Made by a program: the position numbers and the translations under genes. A stretch of DNA of 64,000 nt from Candidatus Devosia phytovorans (lineage in GTDB: Bacteria > Pseudomonadota > Alphaproteobacteria > Rhizobiales > Devosiaceae), in the NCBI GenBank assembly GCA_029202405.1, contig CP119312.1, forward strand, positions 3,725,001-3,789,000, given 5' to 3'. Under the pieces are notes generated by a model that searched no databases, was not told the origin of the DNA, and worked only from the letters and a program-made list of their open reading frames with translations. Below, one piece after another: positions 52,898-61,464 of the stretch. Positions within the stretch are counted from its first letter, which is position 1. Each line of letters starts with the position of its first letter.

Positions 52898-55800
52898 TTA
52901 TCGAACGGGAAGACCCGAGATGAGCTTGCTGAACAGGGTGGCAACCAAGAGGTTGTTCTGGAAGTAGACTAGCGAGAGAGCCTTGCGGGCATCAGCTTGC
53001 GTGGCCTCCCCCTGAGCGAACTTGCCAGCGAGGGCTGGGAGCCTGCTGAACTCATCGATGAAGCTGACCGTTGGATTGCCGCCCCAGATGTCCGAGGGCT
53101 GGTCAGTGGTTCGGGTGTTGAACAGGCCCTCCTGCCCGAACCGGGTGAGAACCGTGTCGATTGCAGGCGGTATCAGCGTTGCCCAAGAGCCGTTCTGGAT
53201 GCCTGCAAAGGCAATCCGATCGACCGTGAGGCGCTTCTCCAACCACTCTTCCCGATCACTTCGGCCAACCGAGGTGAGCTGTGATCGCGCCACGAAGACC
53301 ATCGCAGCCGTGAACATGGAAGTTGTCCAGCCTGCCAGCATGCGGCCATCCAAGTGGTTGAGGCCATACATGGTCTGCTTGGCCCAGCCTGCCATCTGGA
53401 AGGTGCGGAACTGCAGGATGGTCTGCGCCACGGGAGCGCTCATCCACAGGGCCATGTTGCCCAGTTCGTTCTCCTGCACCGCCTGCCGACCGAAGCGGAA
53501 GGCTGCCATCTGGAATGCAGCAGCTGCCTGCCGGTCATCCCAGTTGTTCCAGTCCATCTTCGACACACGCTTGCCGTCGAACTTGGCATGCTTCCTGATC
53601 TGGCTCGAGACCCGGTCAAGCATCGCCTGATCGAGGCCGAGGCCCATCGTGCGCTTGTCGATCTTCACATCGCCCTTCATCGCCATGTTGGCGAACTTCT
53701 GGAAGATGCCTCTACCGACCCAGCGCTGCATCATGGTGTTGACCGTGGACATGCCGGAGCCGATTGAGGTGGCCGTCTTGAGCCCACGCTGGACATCGTT
53801 GACCTTGCCCAGGAACCCGCTGTTGGCGAAGTCCTCAAGCGGCTGGTCGAAGTCATCGAACCGCTTGTGGGTCGTGCCCCGAAGGTACTCGGTGCCCGTG
53901 CCCAGGATGTCCTCGATCTCCTGAGCGATCTCGGTGTCGAGCTTGCCCGTCTTCGCGTTGCGCCAGAGATCACGGAAGGTCGGCATGTTGCCAAACATCG
54001 CCCTCACCCCGATCTGCGAGATTGCCTGAGGCAGCTCTGGGATTTGAGCAAAGCCTGCCATGTTCATCACGCGGATGTAGTTGGCATCGCGCAGGGTCCG
54101 CAGGGTCTGGTTGAACTTCGACTGGGGGTTGTAGCGCGGACGGCCGAGAATGATGTCGTAGGACGCCTTGAGCTTCTCTACGGTGTCGGCAGTCTTCTTC
54201 GCCCCCACCTCTGCACCGTAATCATCGATCACCTGCAGGAGCTTGTCGAACTCGCCATCCTTGACCACGCCATCCACGAGGAACTCGGGAACGTCATCAT
54301 CAGGACCACGCCAACGGGGGTTCTTCACGCGCATCTGAGCCATGGCCACACGACCAGACATCTGCTGGTTGTAGAGCAGTCCCAGCTCGGTCACGTTGCG
54401 GTTGAAGAGGTCTCGAATGGAAACGTCAGCGACCTCGCCGGTCTGAGCCCGCATCTCCATCTTGTGGTCCATGTCGAACAGCGCCCGCTTCTTGCCTCGC
54501 GGGGATGCGCCGTTGCGGGCCTTCGTCGGGTTGGCGACGTCGAAGATCGTGTCGATCTCAGCATCGCTCATGCCGCTCTCCTCGCGGAGGAAGCGCTTGA
54601 TCTCTTCGGCGTTGTCGGCGCTGATCGGACGGGTGCCAGGAGCCGAGCTGCCAGCAGAGAGCTTGTCGAGGCCACGGACGTACTTGGTGCCCAGCTGCTC
54701 AGCCAGGGCTTCCGTAAGCTCGGGGTTCGCCCGCATCATCGCACGGCCTACGAACTTGCCCATGGGGACGGTGCCGTAGGTGTTGATCATGTGACGGACA
54801 GCCCCCTTGTCCACGATGTGCGGCAGGTAGAACTGATTGCGCTCGCCCTTCTCGAAGCCCGGTAGAGACCGTCGAGTGGTGCCGTCTAGGACACCGGGGT
54901 TCTGCGCCATGCCCTGCCAGTCGCCCATCAAGGACCGGAACTGGTCACCATAGGCTTTGATCTCCGGTTCCCAGACGTGGTGAGGGTTCCGGTTCTCGAC
55001 GTAGTCAGCGACCTTTTCAGAGAAGTCGTGGCGGGCTCTGTCGCGCTCAAGGAGCGGGATTTCCTTGCGCTTGGCCCACGCCTCAAAGGAGGTCTTCTCT
55101 GCCTGCAGGAGACGGGTGTCTGACGTGCGGGAGAGCATCGTCTTGACCTCGGCAGCGGAGATCGGGGTTGTGCCCTCAGCGAACCGCGCACCGTCCTCAA
55201 CCATGTGGAGACCAATCAGGCCAGCCGCATCGTTGTCCGTCTTGTGGAACGAGGAAGCGAGGTCGTAGCGCATGTTGACGCCGAACCCCTTGGGCATGTG
55301 GTGAGACAGTCCAAGCCAATCCGCGGTGTCCGCTACGATCAGCTCACGAGGCGTGTTCGAGGCAGCGCCCATGTTGCTGGTACGGACGTTGAGGAACTCG
55401 TTGCCCTGGCCCAGCACCTTGTCACCGGCAGCCCGAAGCATCGCTGCCTCGCTCGCCACAGACTTGTTGCGGGCCAGTGCGCCAACGGAGCCGCCCAGGA
55501 CGAGGCCCATGCCCATTGCGGCATAGAACTCAGCGTCTTCCGAGGTGACCCGGTTGACGTTCAAGATGCCCTGCGAGACGCCGGTCACGGATGCGCCGAT
55601 GGCAGCACCTTCAAGGACGCCAGCCAGCTTGCCGAACTTGCGAGCCAGGACAGCCGGGAGACCCATGCCGCCCGAGACAGCGCCGATACCGAGACCGGCG
55701 ATGATGTCCACAGGGTCGGTCAGGCCTGCGCCGATGGAAGCAGCCGTGCCAAGCCAGCCCGCCCGGTTGAGGGTGTCCATCTGGTCAAGCTCACGCATCA

Positions 55801-56674
55801 CACGGGTCTTGATCATCTGGGTCTGCTCAGGGCTGCGGCTTTCGATGAAGCGGTCATGGTAACGGGATGGGACATCGCCCAGCTCATCCTTGATGCTCAG
55901 GTTGTAGCCTGCCACAGGCGCGGCTCCACCGAGCTGGGGGACGAGGTTAAGGGTTGCCCAGTTGGCCGACAGAGCCGCCCCAGCGACTTCCGTGAAGGAC
56001 GGCCCAGGCGCTGTTGGAGCTGGCGCTGAGGTGTTGTTCAAGGAGTAGTTGGGGACGACAGGGTTCTCCATCACCGACTGGTGCAGGCCATCCCACGAGC
56101 CAGGAGTCTGGGCGTGGGTCGGGTTGCTGTAGTCGGGGTTGGGAGAACCGAACTGCACGGGCATGCCACCAGTCGGGAGAGCCGCGCCCTTGACGCCCAG
56201 CAGGGCATTCATGAACGGGCTCACACCCACGCCTGACTTATTGCCGATAGCATCGCCATCGTAGTGGCTGCGGCCAGCCTTAGGCCCGGTCAGGGTTGGC
56301 AGACCAGCCCACTCAATGGCCAACCGACTGCCGAAGACTTCGGGGCTGATCGAGCCATTGAGATAGGAGTTGAGACCACGACCCTCCATCAGGCTGACAG
56401 CCAGGCGGTCCTGCAGATCGGCTGTGAAGAGCGTGTTGGGGCTCAGCTTGTGCTGGTGCATCAGCCCACGCAGGGTGCCCTGAATGAACTGGTAACGGCC
56501 CGCTGCAGATGAGCCAGTCTCCTTCGCCAGCTTGGCCTGGAATGCCTGGACATCGCCTAGGGTCATGCCGGTGAGGTTGACCGCAGTGTTCTTGGAATTG
56601 CCGTAGTAGGCGTTGTAGTTGCCTCCGCTCTCGGGGCCGGCGATGAAGTCGAGGAGAGGCTTTAGTTCAGCCAT
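52898..56674 (-). CDS. T7 gp16-like internal virion/DNA-ejection protein with N-terminal lysozyme-like domain
   Basis: At 1,258 aa this is the largest gene of the element. Residues 1-160 look like a lytic transglycosylase/muramidase: FIAGPESGGNYNAYYG with a candidate catalytic Glu15, AAGRYQFIQGTL at 57-68 and IEWAGLP at 120-126. Residues 303-400 are Gly/Ala-rich and hydrophobic. The rest is helical, with a hydrophobic stretch near the C-terminus. Size and layout resemble the T7 gp16 ejection protein that opens the cell wall for DNA entry. The match is by motif and architecture only. A terminator sits just upstream of the start. Confidence 0.65.
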   Translation of the reverse strand: MAELKPLLDFIAGPESGGNYNAYYGNSKNTAVNLTGMTLGDVQAFQAKLAKETGSSAAGRYQFIQGTLRGLMHQHKLSPNTLFTADLQDRLAVSLMEGRGLNSYLNGSISPEVFGSRLAIEWAGLPTLTGPKAGRSHYDGDAIGNKSGVGVSPFMNALLGVKGAALPTGGMPVQFGSPNPDYSNPTHAQTPGSWDGLHQSVMENPVVPNYSLNNTSAPAPTAPGPSFTEVAGAALSANWATLNLVPQLGGAAPVAGYNLSIKDELGDVPSRYHDRFIESRSPEQTQMIKTRVMRELDQMDTLNRAGWLGTAASIGAGLTDPVDIIAGLGIGAVSGGMGLPAVLARKFGKLAGVLEGAAIGASVTGVSQGILNVNRVTSEDAEFYAAMGMGLVLGGSVGALARNKSVASEAAMLRAAGDKVLGQGNEFLNVRTSNMGAASNTPRELIVADTADWLGLSHHMPKGFGVNMRYDLASSFHKTDNDAAGLIGLHMVEDGARFAEGTTPISAAEVKTMLSRTSDTRLLQAEKTSFEAWAKRKEIPLLERDRARHDFSEKVADYVENRNPHHVWEPEIKAYGDQFRSLMGDWQGMAQNPGVLDGTTRRSLPGFEKGERNQFYLPHIVDKGAVRHMINTYGTVPMGKFVGRAMMRANPELTEALAEQLGTKYVRGLDKLSAGSSAPGTRPISADNAEEIKRFLREESGMSDAEIDTIFDVANPTKARNGASPRGKKRALFDMDHKMEMRAQTGEVADVSIRDLFNRNVTELGLLYNQQMSGRVAMAQMRVKNPRWRGPDDDVPEFLVDGVVKDGEFDKLLQVIDDYGAEVGAKKTADTVEKLKASYDIILGRPRYNPQSKFNQTLRTLRDANYIRVMNMAGFAQIPELPQAISQIGVRAMFGNMPTFRDLWRNAKTGKLDTEIAQEIEDILGTGTEYLRGTTHKRFDDFDQPLEDFANSGFLGKVNDVQRGLKTATSIGSGMSTVNTMMQRWVGRGIFQKFANMAMKGDVKIDKRTMGLGLDQAMLDRVSSQIRKHAKFDGKRVSKMDWNNWDDRQAAAAFQMAAFRFGRQAVQENELGNMALWMSAPVAQTILQFRTFQMAGWAKQTMYGLNHLDGRMLAGWTTSMFTAAMVFVARSQLTSVGRSDREEWLEKRLTVDRIAFAGIQNGSWATLIPPAIDTVLTRFGQEGLFNTRTTDQPSDIWGGNPTVSFIDEFSRLPALAGKFAQGEATQADARKALSLVYFQNNLLVATLFSKLISGLPVR

Positions 56675-56691
56675 AGGGATGTCCTGAAATG

Positions 56692-56716
56692 AAAAAGGGC
56701 CGCCCGAAGGCAGCCC
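56692..56716 (-). terminator. Intrinsic terminator between the small genes and the gp16-like gene
   Basis: On the minus strand GGGCTGCC-TTCG-GGCGGCCC forms an 8-bp stem (one G-U pair) capped by a stable UUCG-type loop, followed by TTTTT ending at 56692. The T-run ends 18 bases before the start codon of the gp16-like gene, leaving no room for a promoter between them. Confidence 0.8.
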
Positions 56717-57017
56717 TGAGTTGATGATGATGGTTCAATCGATGTGGCGTGTGGCACGTTGACGGGGCGGCGATGCAGCCTCAGATTTTCGCGCTGTTGC
56801 TCCTAGTGGTGGGTGGTAGTCGATTTGACCAAAATCCGTCCACTTTTGCGCGTTAGAACTACGTTGGTTTTCTACCCGCTTGGCCACCAATCTTGTTGTC
56901 GTCATGCCTACGTTGTCTGTCTTGATGAGGTGAGGAGCGAAGCTGGTCCAGCTTTATCGCCTCTCCGAGACTACTAGGGTGAGGGTTATTGTCTCGCACC
57001 TAAGTTCCCTTAAGTGA
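56717..57017. other. Intergenic stretch in the element, no gene seen
   Basis: About 300 bp between the terminator and the next gene contain short open frames but no convincing gene or repeat. Composition is less GC-rich than the host. It may hold the promoter of the gp16-like gene, with the terminator inside its leader. Confidence 0.4.
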
Positions 57018-57215
57018 CTATCGCATCCCCTCCCAGACACTCATCCCCGCCCAGGCCGCTCCAAACCAGCAGGCAATCTTGATCGGCCATGCGAAGTACG
57101 AGAAGCGGAGGAGGACCAGCATAGCTTGGCTTGATGCACAGGCGAGGCCATAAGCGAACGCCAAGACGACATTGATGCTGATGAAGGTGGCAAGGCCTGC
57201 GAGTAGGGCGACCAT
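57018..57215 (-). CDS. Small two-helix membrane protein
   Basis: The 65-aa protein starting at ATG 57215 (MVALLAGLATFISINVVLAF) has two hydrophobic helices covering nearly its whole length. The ATG shares its A with the TGA of the upstream gene, so they are coupled. The size and hydrophobicity recall phage holins, but the only lysozyme-like partner is the ejection protein, so that is speculative. Confidence 0.55.
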   Translation of the reverse strand: MVALLAGLATFISINVVLAFAYGLACASSQAMLVLLRFSYFAWPIKIACWFGAAWAGMSVWEGMR

Positions 57216-57550
57216 CAAACGCTGCCCCGAGCGCTGCGGAAGAGTTCGCCTTGTTCACTGCATAGCGAAGCCTTGGCCCGCGCCGCATAGATGTCCAAGC
57301 CATCCTGAGACCGCGCCAGTCCCCACCCCAGAGAGATGTCACTCCATTCCAGCATCGCGCTCAACCGGGTGAATGGGACGCGGAGATAGATGACACTGCC
57401 CGTAGTCCAGCCGTCTGGATGCAGGTAGAGCCCCGCATGATCACGAGTTGCGCTGCGGATGCCTGCCAGCAGATTGGCCAGCGTATCGGTCCAGCCGAAC
57501 TCCCGGACCTCGAATGAAACGCCTTGGATGAAATTGATGATACCGCGCAT
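57215..57550 (-). CDS. Unrecognised 111-aa protein upstream of the small membrane protein
   Basis: ATG 57550 (MRGIINFIQGVSFEVREFGW) is chosen over a longer open frame to 57622. The protein has a soluble mixed fold with LYLHPDGWTTGSVIYLRVPF. No motif recognised. It lies between the integrase gene and the small membrane protein, all on the minus strand. Confidence 0.5.
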   Translation of the reverse strand: MRGIINFIQGVSFEVREFGWTDTLANLLAGIRSATRDHAGLYLHPDGWTTGSVIYLRVPFTRLSAMLEWSDISLGWGLARSQDGLDIYAARAKASLCSEQGELFRSARGSV

Positions 57551-57701
57551 GGAAAGCCCCGTTGTTCGCGGTGGTGCCGCCCGGTGTCGGGCAAACATGG
57601 AGAGAAGCCTCCAGAGAGGCACACAGTGGGCATGGGGGCGCTAGGTGAGTGTGAAGCCTCACGAGCTCCTGAGCCGCCCCGTGTGCCTACCAAGAGGCTC
57701 C

Positions 57702-59261
57702 TCAGGCGCTGGTGGTGTTGTCCTTCGGGAAGGCGAACAACACGCTGGAGCTGCCGCCATGCTTCCATTGCAGCTCAAGGAAACCGGTGCGGTACTCCAC
57801 CACCACAGACTTCAACACCTGCCTCATGCAGGCATTCGCCAACCTCCGGTCTTCGGGCTCCCATTCGGGAAAGGGGCGGAGGGTCAGGGCATCGTAAAGG
57901 TCGGACAAGCGGCGCTGCACCAGCCTGCCGGTCTCCGCCGACTGCTGGGCCTCTAGGTCAGACAAGCGGCTCACTAAGTCTTCTTTGGCGTTCTCCAGCT
58001 CCTGCAACTGAGCATTGATAGCGGGGCCGGACGCCCCTCCAGCGATAGCCCTCAGCACATTCGCAATGTGGTCCTCCAGGGCCTCCAGGCTGGCGCGGTG
58101 GCGCTGCACGTCATCGTCAAGGTCGTCGTTGCCACCGGGCGCGTGTGCCACAAGCCAGCTTGCATTCTCAACCAGTGCCTGCTCAGCCTGCTCAACATGG
58201 ACGCCATGGTATTCGCAGCCCGCGCCAGTCTTTGCCCTAGAACAGACCAGCCGTGCCTTGCCTCCCTTGCGGCCCTTCCAGACGCGCGTCATCGTCCCAC
58301 CGCAGAGCGGGCACTCAGCCAGTCCCGCAAATATGCTGGCGATGGGATGCTTGCCACCCTGTCGCGCCAGGTGCTGCCCACCAAGCCGCTGCGCCTGTAC
58401 GTCTTGGAAAACGCCTTCCTGCACTACGGCTGGGAAGTAGCCATGAATGGGAGCCTGAGGGATGCGCCGCTTGGCTGCACCAGAGCGGTCCAGCAGGTGG
58501 GGAGTGAAGGTGCCGATGACAGCCGGGTTCTCCAGTATCTTTTTGACGTAGGACCGATGCCAGAACTTGGCCCGTCCGAAGGTGGGCACTGCCTCCCGGT
58601 TGAGGGTGTCGGCAATCTGGTGCTGCCCAGCTCCGTCTAAGGTCATCGTGAAAATGCGACGAACGATCTCTGCACGGTCCTCCAGTACCGCGTAGCGTCC
58701 CTGCTGACGGTCCAGCTCAAGCCATGCCGGTGCCACCGAAGTCATGGGGGTAGATGCCTGTTCGGCCTGCCGCCTCTTCTCCTGCCAAGCCTGCCCTAGA
58801 CGGCGGGACTTGGTGGCGCTCTCTTCGTTGGCTCTGATCATTACCATCAGGCTCTCAAAGATGCGGAATGGGTTGTCCTGCATCTCCGCCCGTGACCACA
58901 CGCGACCATCTTGGAGGGTTACGATGGTGACACCCGCATTGATGATCTGCTGGAAGATGGGCATAGCATCCCACGGGCTGGCCCTACTCATCCGGTCCAG
59001 GTTTTCTACGAGCAAAAAAGAACCGGCCTCAACCAGTCCATCATCCACGGCTCGCAAGAACTGACCCAGTGCCCCCTGCCGCACGTTGGCTCCGGTGAAC
59101 CCGGAGACGCCCCGGTCCTCAAACCGCAGACTGACATCTAGCTCCAGGCCATGGCGCAAGGCATAGGCGTCCGCAGCGTCAATCTGACGGCGTGAACTGT
59201 CGCCCCGGCTCTGTTCGGGCGTGGAGAAACGAAGGTAGCTGTAGGCTTTAGGCTGAGACAC
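57702..59261 (-). CDS. int: Large serine recombinase (integrase) of the element
   Basis: The 519-aa protein has the N-terminal catalytic domain with Ser13 in YLRFSTPEQSRG, the FEDRGVSGFTG and LLVENLDRMSRASPWDAM blocks, a Recombinase domain (about 165-290), a zinc ribbon with Cys317, Cys320, Cys340 and Cys349, and a coiled-coil stretch near 370-440. This is the layout of phage-type large serine integrases. The gene starts 32 bp from the attP arm, the usual position. It would integrate the element into comM without host factors; excision would normally need a directionality factor. Confidence 0.93.
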   Translation of the reverse strand: MSQPKAYSYLRFSTPEQSRGDSSRRQIDAADAYALRHGLELDVSLRFEDRGVSGFTGANVRQGALGQFLRAVDDGLVEAGSFLLVENLDRMSRASPWDAMPIFQQIINAGVTIVTLQDGRVWSRAEMQDNPFRIFESLMVMIRANEESATKSRRLGQAWQEKRRQAEQASTPMTSVAPAWLELDRQQGRYAVLEDRAEIVRRIFTMTLDGAGQHQIADTLNREAVPTFGRAKFWHRSYVKKILENPAVIGTFTPHLLDRSGAAKRRIPQAPIHGYFPAVVQEGVFQDVQAQRLGGQHLARQGGKHPIASIFAGLAECPLCGGTMTRVWKGRKGGKARLVCSRAKTGAGCEYHGVHVEQAEQALVENASWLVAHAPGGNDDLDDDVQRHRASLEALEDHIANVLRAIAGGASGPAINAQLQELENAKEDLVSRLSDLEAQQSAETGRLVQRRLSDLYDALTLRPFPEWEPEDRRLANACMRQVLKSVVVEYRTGFLELQWKHGGSSSVLFAFPKDNTTSA

Positions 59262-59292
59262 GGCGGCTCCCTAAGATACTCCAATAGCATCG

Positions 59293-59323
59293 GGGTCCTT
59301 GGATCACAACTATAACATGTTGT
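59293..59323. other. Right attachment site (attR) with attP left arm
   Basis: GGGTCC (59293-59298), ACAAC (59306-59310) and the core catgttgt (59316-59323) lie between the integrase gene and comM. Joined to the left end of the element (CAACAAT then GGACCC, 46681-46693) they form the symmetric attP. Confidence 0.75.
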
Positions 59324-59954
59324 GGCCCCCGGCGGCGGCAACTTCCAAAGCACGCCGCGCCACAGCCTGGCCCCGAACCTCGCCGAGGTCGGGCAGGGCG
59401 CCTGTGGGCAGATGTTTCATCGCTCTTGGTCGCGCCGCCAGCTGATGCCCGGTCAGGTGGTTGGCAAGGGCCAGGAGATTATCGACGGCGACGATATCGA
59501 GACCCTCGCCGGCCCAGGCAGCTTCCGGGCCTGACGCCGTAGCACAAATGAGGCCAAGTTCACGCCCCTGTGCCGCGATCGCGGCCGGCAGCACACCGCC
59601 GACATGGGTCAGACGTCCATCAAGCCCCAGTTCCCCCAAGGCGAGATAGCCGTCGAGCGCATCCTGGGGAATGGCGCCGATGGCGGCCATGACGCCAAGC
59701 GCGATCGGCAAATCATAGTGACTGCCCTCTTTCGGCAGGTCGGCAGGCGCGAGATTGACGGTGATGCGCTTGGGCGGCATGCCCAGTCCCGAAGCATGGA
59801 GGGCAGCGCGGACCCGTTCGCTACTCTCCTTGACTGCCTTGTCCGGCAGGCCGACCAAGGTGAAGCCCACCATTCCAGGGGCAATTTGCACCTGTACGTC
59901 AACAGGCACGGCGTCAATGCCCTGAAAGGCTACGGTCGCGACACGGGTTACCAT
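59310..59954 (-). pseudogene. comM: comM 5' fragment, N-terminal domain
   Basis: ATG 59954, behind GGGGGAAG, starts the normal ComM N-terminal domain (MVTRVATVAFQGIDAVPVDV, with LVGLPDKAVKESSERVRAAL and LAPADLPKEGSHYDLPIALG). The frame crosses into the element and stops at TAG 59310-59312 after HNML, giving a truncated protein of about 214 aa. The promoter remains with this half. The rest of the gene is at 45788-46680. Confidence 0.93.
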
Positions 59955-60122
59955 ATGCACTTCCCCCAATAGGAGAACCGTAACCGTCCATTATCTTCGG
60001 AACAAGAAGATATGAGATCTCGCGTTTACAGACTGGTAACCACGCTGCTTGCGAGACAGGTAAACCTAATCACCCATTAACCGCGCCATGTTGAATCAAA
60101 GACCGAATATCTTTGTTTCCGT

Positions 60123-60974
60123 GTGAGTATGCATATGCGCGTCCGCCTGCCTTTTCCCTCGTTCTCGACGATCGCAAAAGGCACGATGACGGCGTTGCTC
60201 GCCGCCGTGCTGGTGGCCTGTTCCTCGGGCGGCGGGCTTTATGGCCCGATCCAGGGCGACAATCGTCCGCATTCTGGCGTCGACCGGGCGCGCGGCATGC
60301 CGATCCAGGGGATCGATGTGGCGCGCTATCAGGAAAATGTCGATTTTCGTCAGGCCTTCCAGGCCGGCATCCACTTCGTCTTCATGAAGGCGACGGAGGG
60401 GAAGGATTATATCGACCCCAATTTCCGCACCAATTGGGTGCGGGCGCGCGAAGCCGGCATGCCGCGCGGCGCGTATCACTTCATGACCTGGTGCTCTACC
60501 GCAGCCGAGCAGGCGGCGTGGTTCATCAGCCAGGTACCGAACGATCCCGATGCGCTGCCGCCGGTGCTCGATCTCGAGTGGAACAATCACTCGAGCTGCA
60601 AGGTCAAGCCAAGCCGGGCCGATGCGCTGGAAAAGATCCGCGTCATGCTCGACGCCATGGAGCGTCATACCGGCAAGCTCCCGATCATCTATACCGACAT
60701 GAATTTCCACCGCGACATCCTTGAGGGCGAGTATTTGCCCAATGCCTTCTGGCTGCGCTCGACCGCTGCCGAAGTGCATGAGCGCTACAATAACCGCACC
60801 TGGACATTCTGGCAGTGGACGCAGACGGGCATCGTGCCGGGCGTGCGCGGGGAGGTGGATCGCAATGCGTTTTACGGCGGGCAGAACGAATGGATCCAGT
60901 TCCTGCTTACCGGCTGCGACCCGCGCGCCATCGCCACACTGGGCCCAAGCGGCCGCTGCCAATCGGCCAAGTAA
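60123..60974 (+). CDS. GH25-family lysozyme lipoprotein
   Basis: The protein (283 aa from GTG 60123, or from an ATG two or four codons in) has a lipoprotein signal ending LLAAVLVAC and then a GH25 muramidase fold: GIDVARYQENVDF, FVFMKATEGKDYID, PRGAYHFM, LDLEWNNHSS with the catalytic acidic residues and PIIYTDMNF. GH25 enzymes cut glycan strands. It likely acts in the periplasm on peptidoglycan. Not linked to the element; it is divergent from comM. Confidence 0.88.
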   Translation: MSMHMRVRLPFPSFSTIAKGTMTALLAAVLVACSSGGGLYGPIQGDNRPHSGVDRARGMPIQGIDVARYQENVDFRQAFQAGIHFVFMKATEGKDYIDPNFRTNWVRAREAGMPRGAYHFMTWCSTAAEQAAWFISQVPNDPDALPPVLDLEWNNHSSCKVKPSRADALEKIRVMLDAMERHTGKLPIIYTDMNFHRDILEGEYLPNAFWLRSTAAEVHERYNNRTWTFWQWTQTGIVPGVRGEVDRNAFYGGQNEWIQFLLTGCDPRAIATLGPSGRCQSAK

Positions 60975-61058
60975 CACAGCCTCTTGCGGCGCGGATGACG
61001 CAGGTCTAGCCTTTGAGGATCATTTATCGGGCCATAGCCCGCAACGAGGAGGTTGACG

Positions 61059-61181
61059 ATGGCCAAGGGTCAGATGCGCAGCAACAAGGAAGCCAAGAAG
61101 CCGAAAAAGGACAAGGTCGAAGCTGCCAAGCCGATCACGGGCCTCGGCGCCGGCAGCAATGGCAATACCGGCAAGAAGTAG
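61059..61181 (+). CDS. Conserved-looking 40-aa basic protein
   Basis: ATG 61059 follows GAGGAGG at good spacing and encodes a Lys-rich 40-aa peptide (MAKGQMRSNKEAKKPKKDKV, then a Gly/Asn-rich tail ending in GKK). The strong ribosome binding site and a terminator just after suggest a real small gene. Function unknown; disordered and probably nucleic-acid or ribosome binding. Confidence 0.65.
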   Translation: MAKGQMRSNKEAKKPKKDKVEAAKPITGLGAGSNGNTGKK

Positions 61182-61201
61182 TCTTTCTCGCTGATTATCG
61201 G

Positions 61202-61232
61202 AAAGGCGGTCCTGTAAACGGACCGCCTTTTG
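61202..61232 (+). terminator. Terminator after the 40-aa gene
   Basis: AAAGGCGGTCC pairs with GGACCGCCTTT around a 7-base loop, followed by further T residues. It may also serve the opposite-strand small gene. Confidence 0.8.
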
Positions 61233-61240
61233 CTTTGGGA

Positions 61241-61369
61241 TCAACCGACGGCGTGATTGGTCAGGAGATGGACCATCAGTGGCGACTGTGAGCGCGCAGC
61301 CGGAGTCTGGGCCGCGCTGGCGGCCAGCAAAGCCAGGATGGTCAGAGAAACGATCGCCGCAAGTCGCAT
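61241..61369 (-). CDS. Possible 42-aa exported peptide
   Basis: ATG 61369 follows GGAG and encodes MRLAAIVSLTILALLAASAA, a signal-peptide-like start, then a short polar tail. It could be a small secreted or membrane peptide, or a fortuitous frame. No homologue is recognised. Confidence 0.4.
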   Translation of the reverse strand: MRLAAIVSLTILALLAASAAQTPAARSQSPLMVHLLTNHAVG

Positions 61370-61464
61370 CACCCACTCCGCAATTTGAGGTGTTGTGCGA
61401 GGGGGTTTGCGCTCATCGGGCGTGCGGGTCAAACACGACGTTAAGACTTGATTAACGCTGTGGA

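Larger units (their letters stand above)
46681..59323. mobile_element. 12,643-bp serine-integrase element inserted in comM
   Basis: The ends are fixed by the split comM frame and the 8-bp core repeat; length is 12,643 bp counting one core copy. Contents from right to left: large serine integrase, two small genes, a gp16-like protein, frameshifted RNase HI, ParB-like protein, small basic protein, membrane protein, MarR-like regulator, membrane protein, small serine recombinase and four small genes. Base composition falls clearly near 46.7-48.4 kb, unlike the host. No capsid, portal, terminase or transposase gene is visible. Confidence 0.9.

Noticed and set aside
46681..59323. Complete prophage
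   Set aside because: No terminase, portal, capsid, tail or replication module can be found in 12.6 kb.
46673..59323. Transposon insertion with target duplication
   Set aside because: No DDE transposase or terminal inverted repeats; the 8-bp repeat with adjacent serine integrase fits site-specific recombination.
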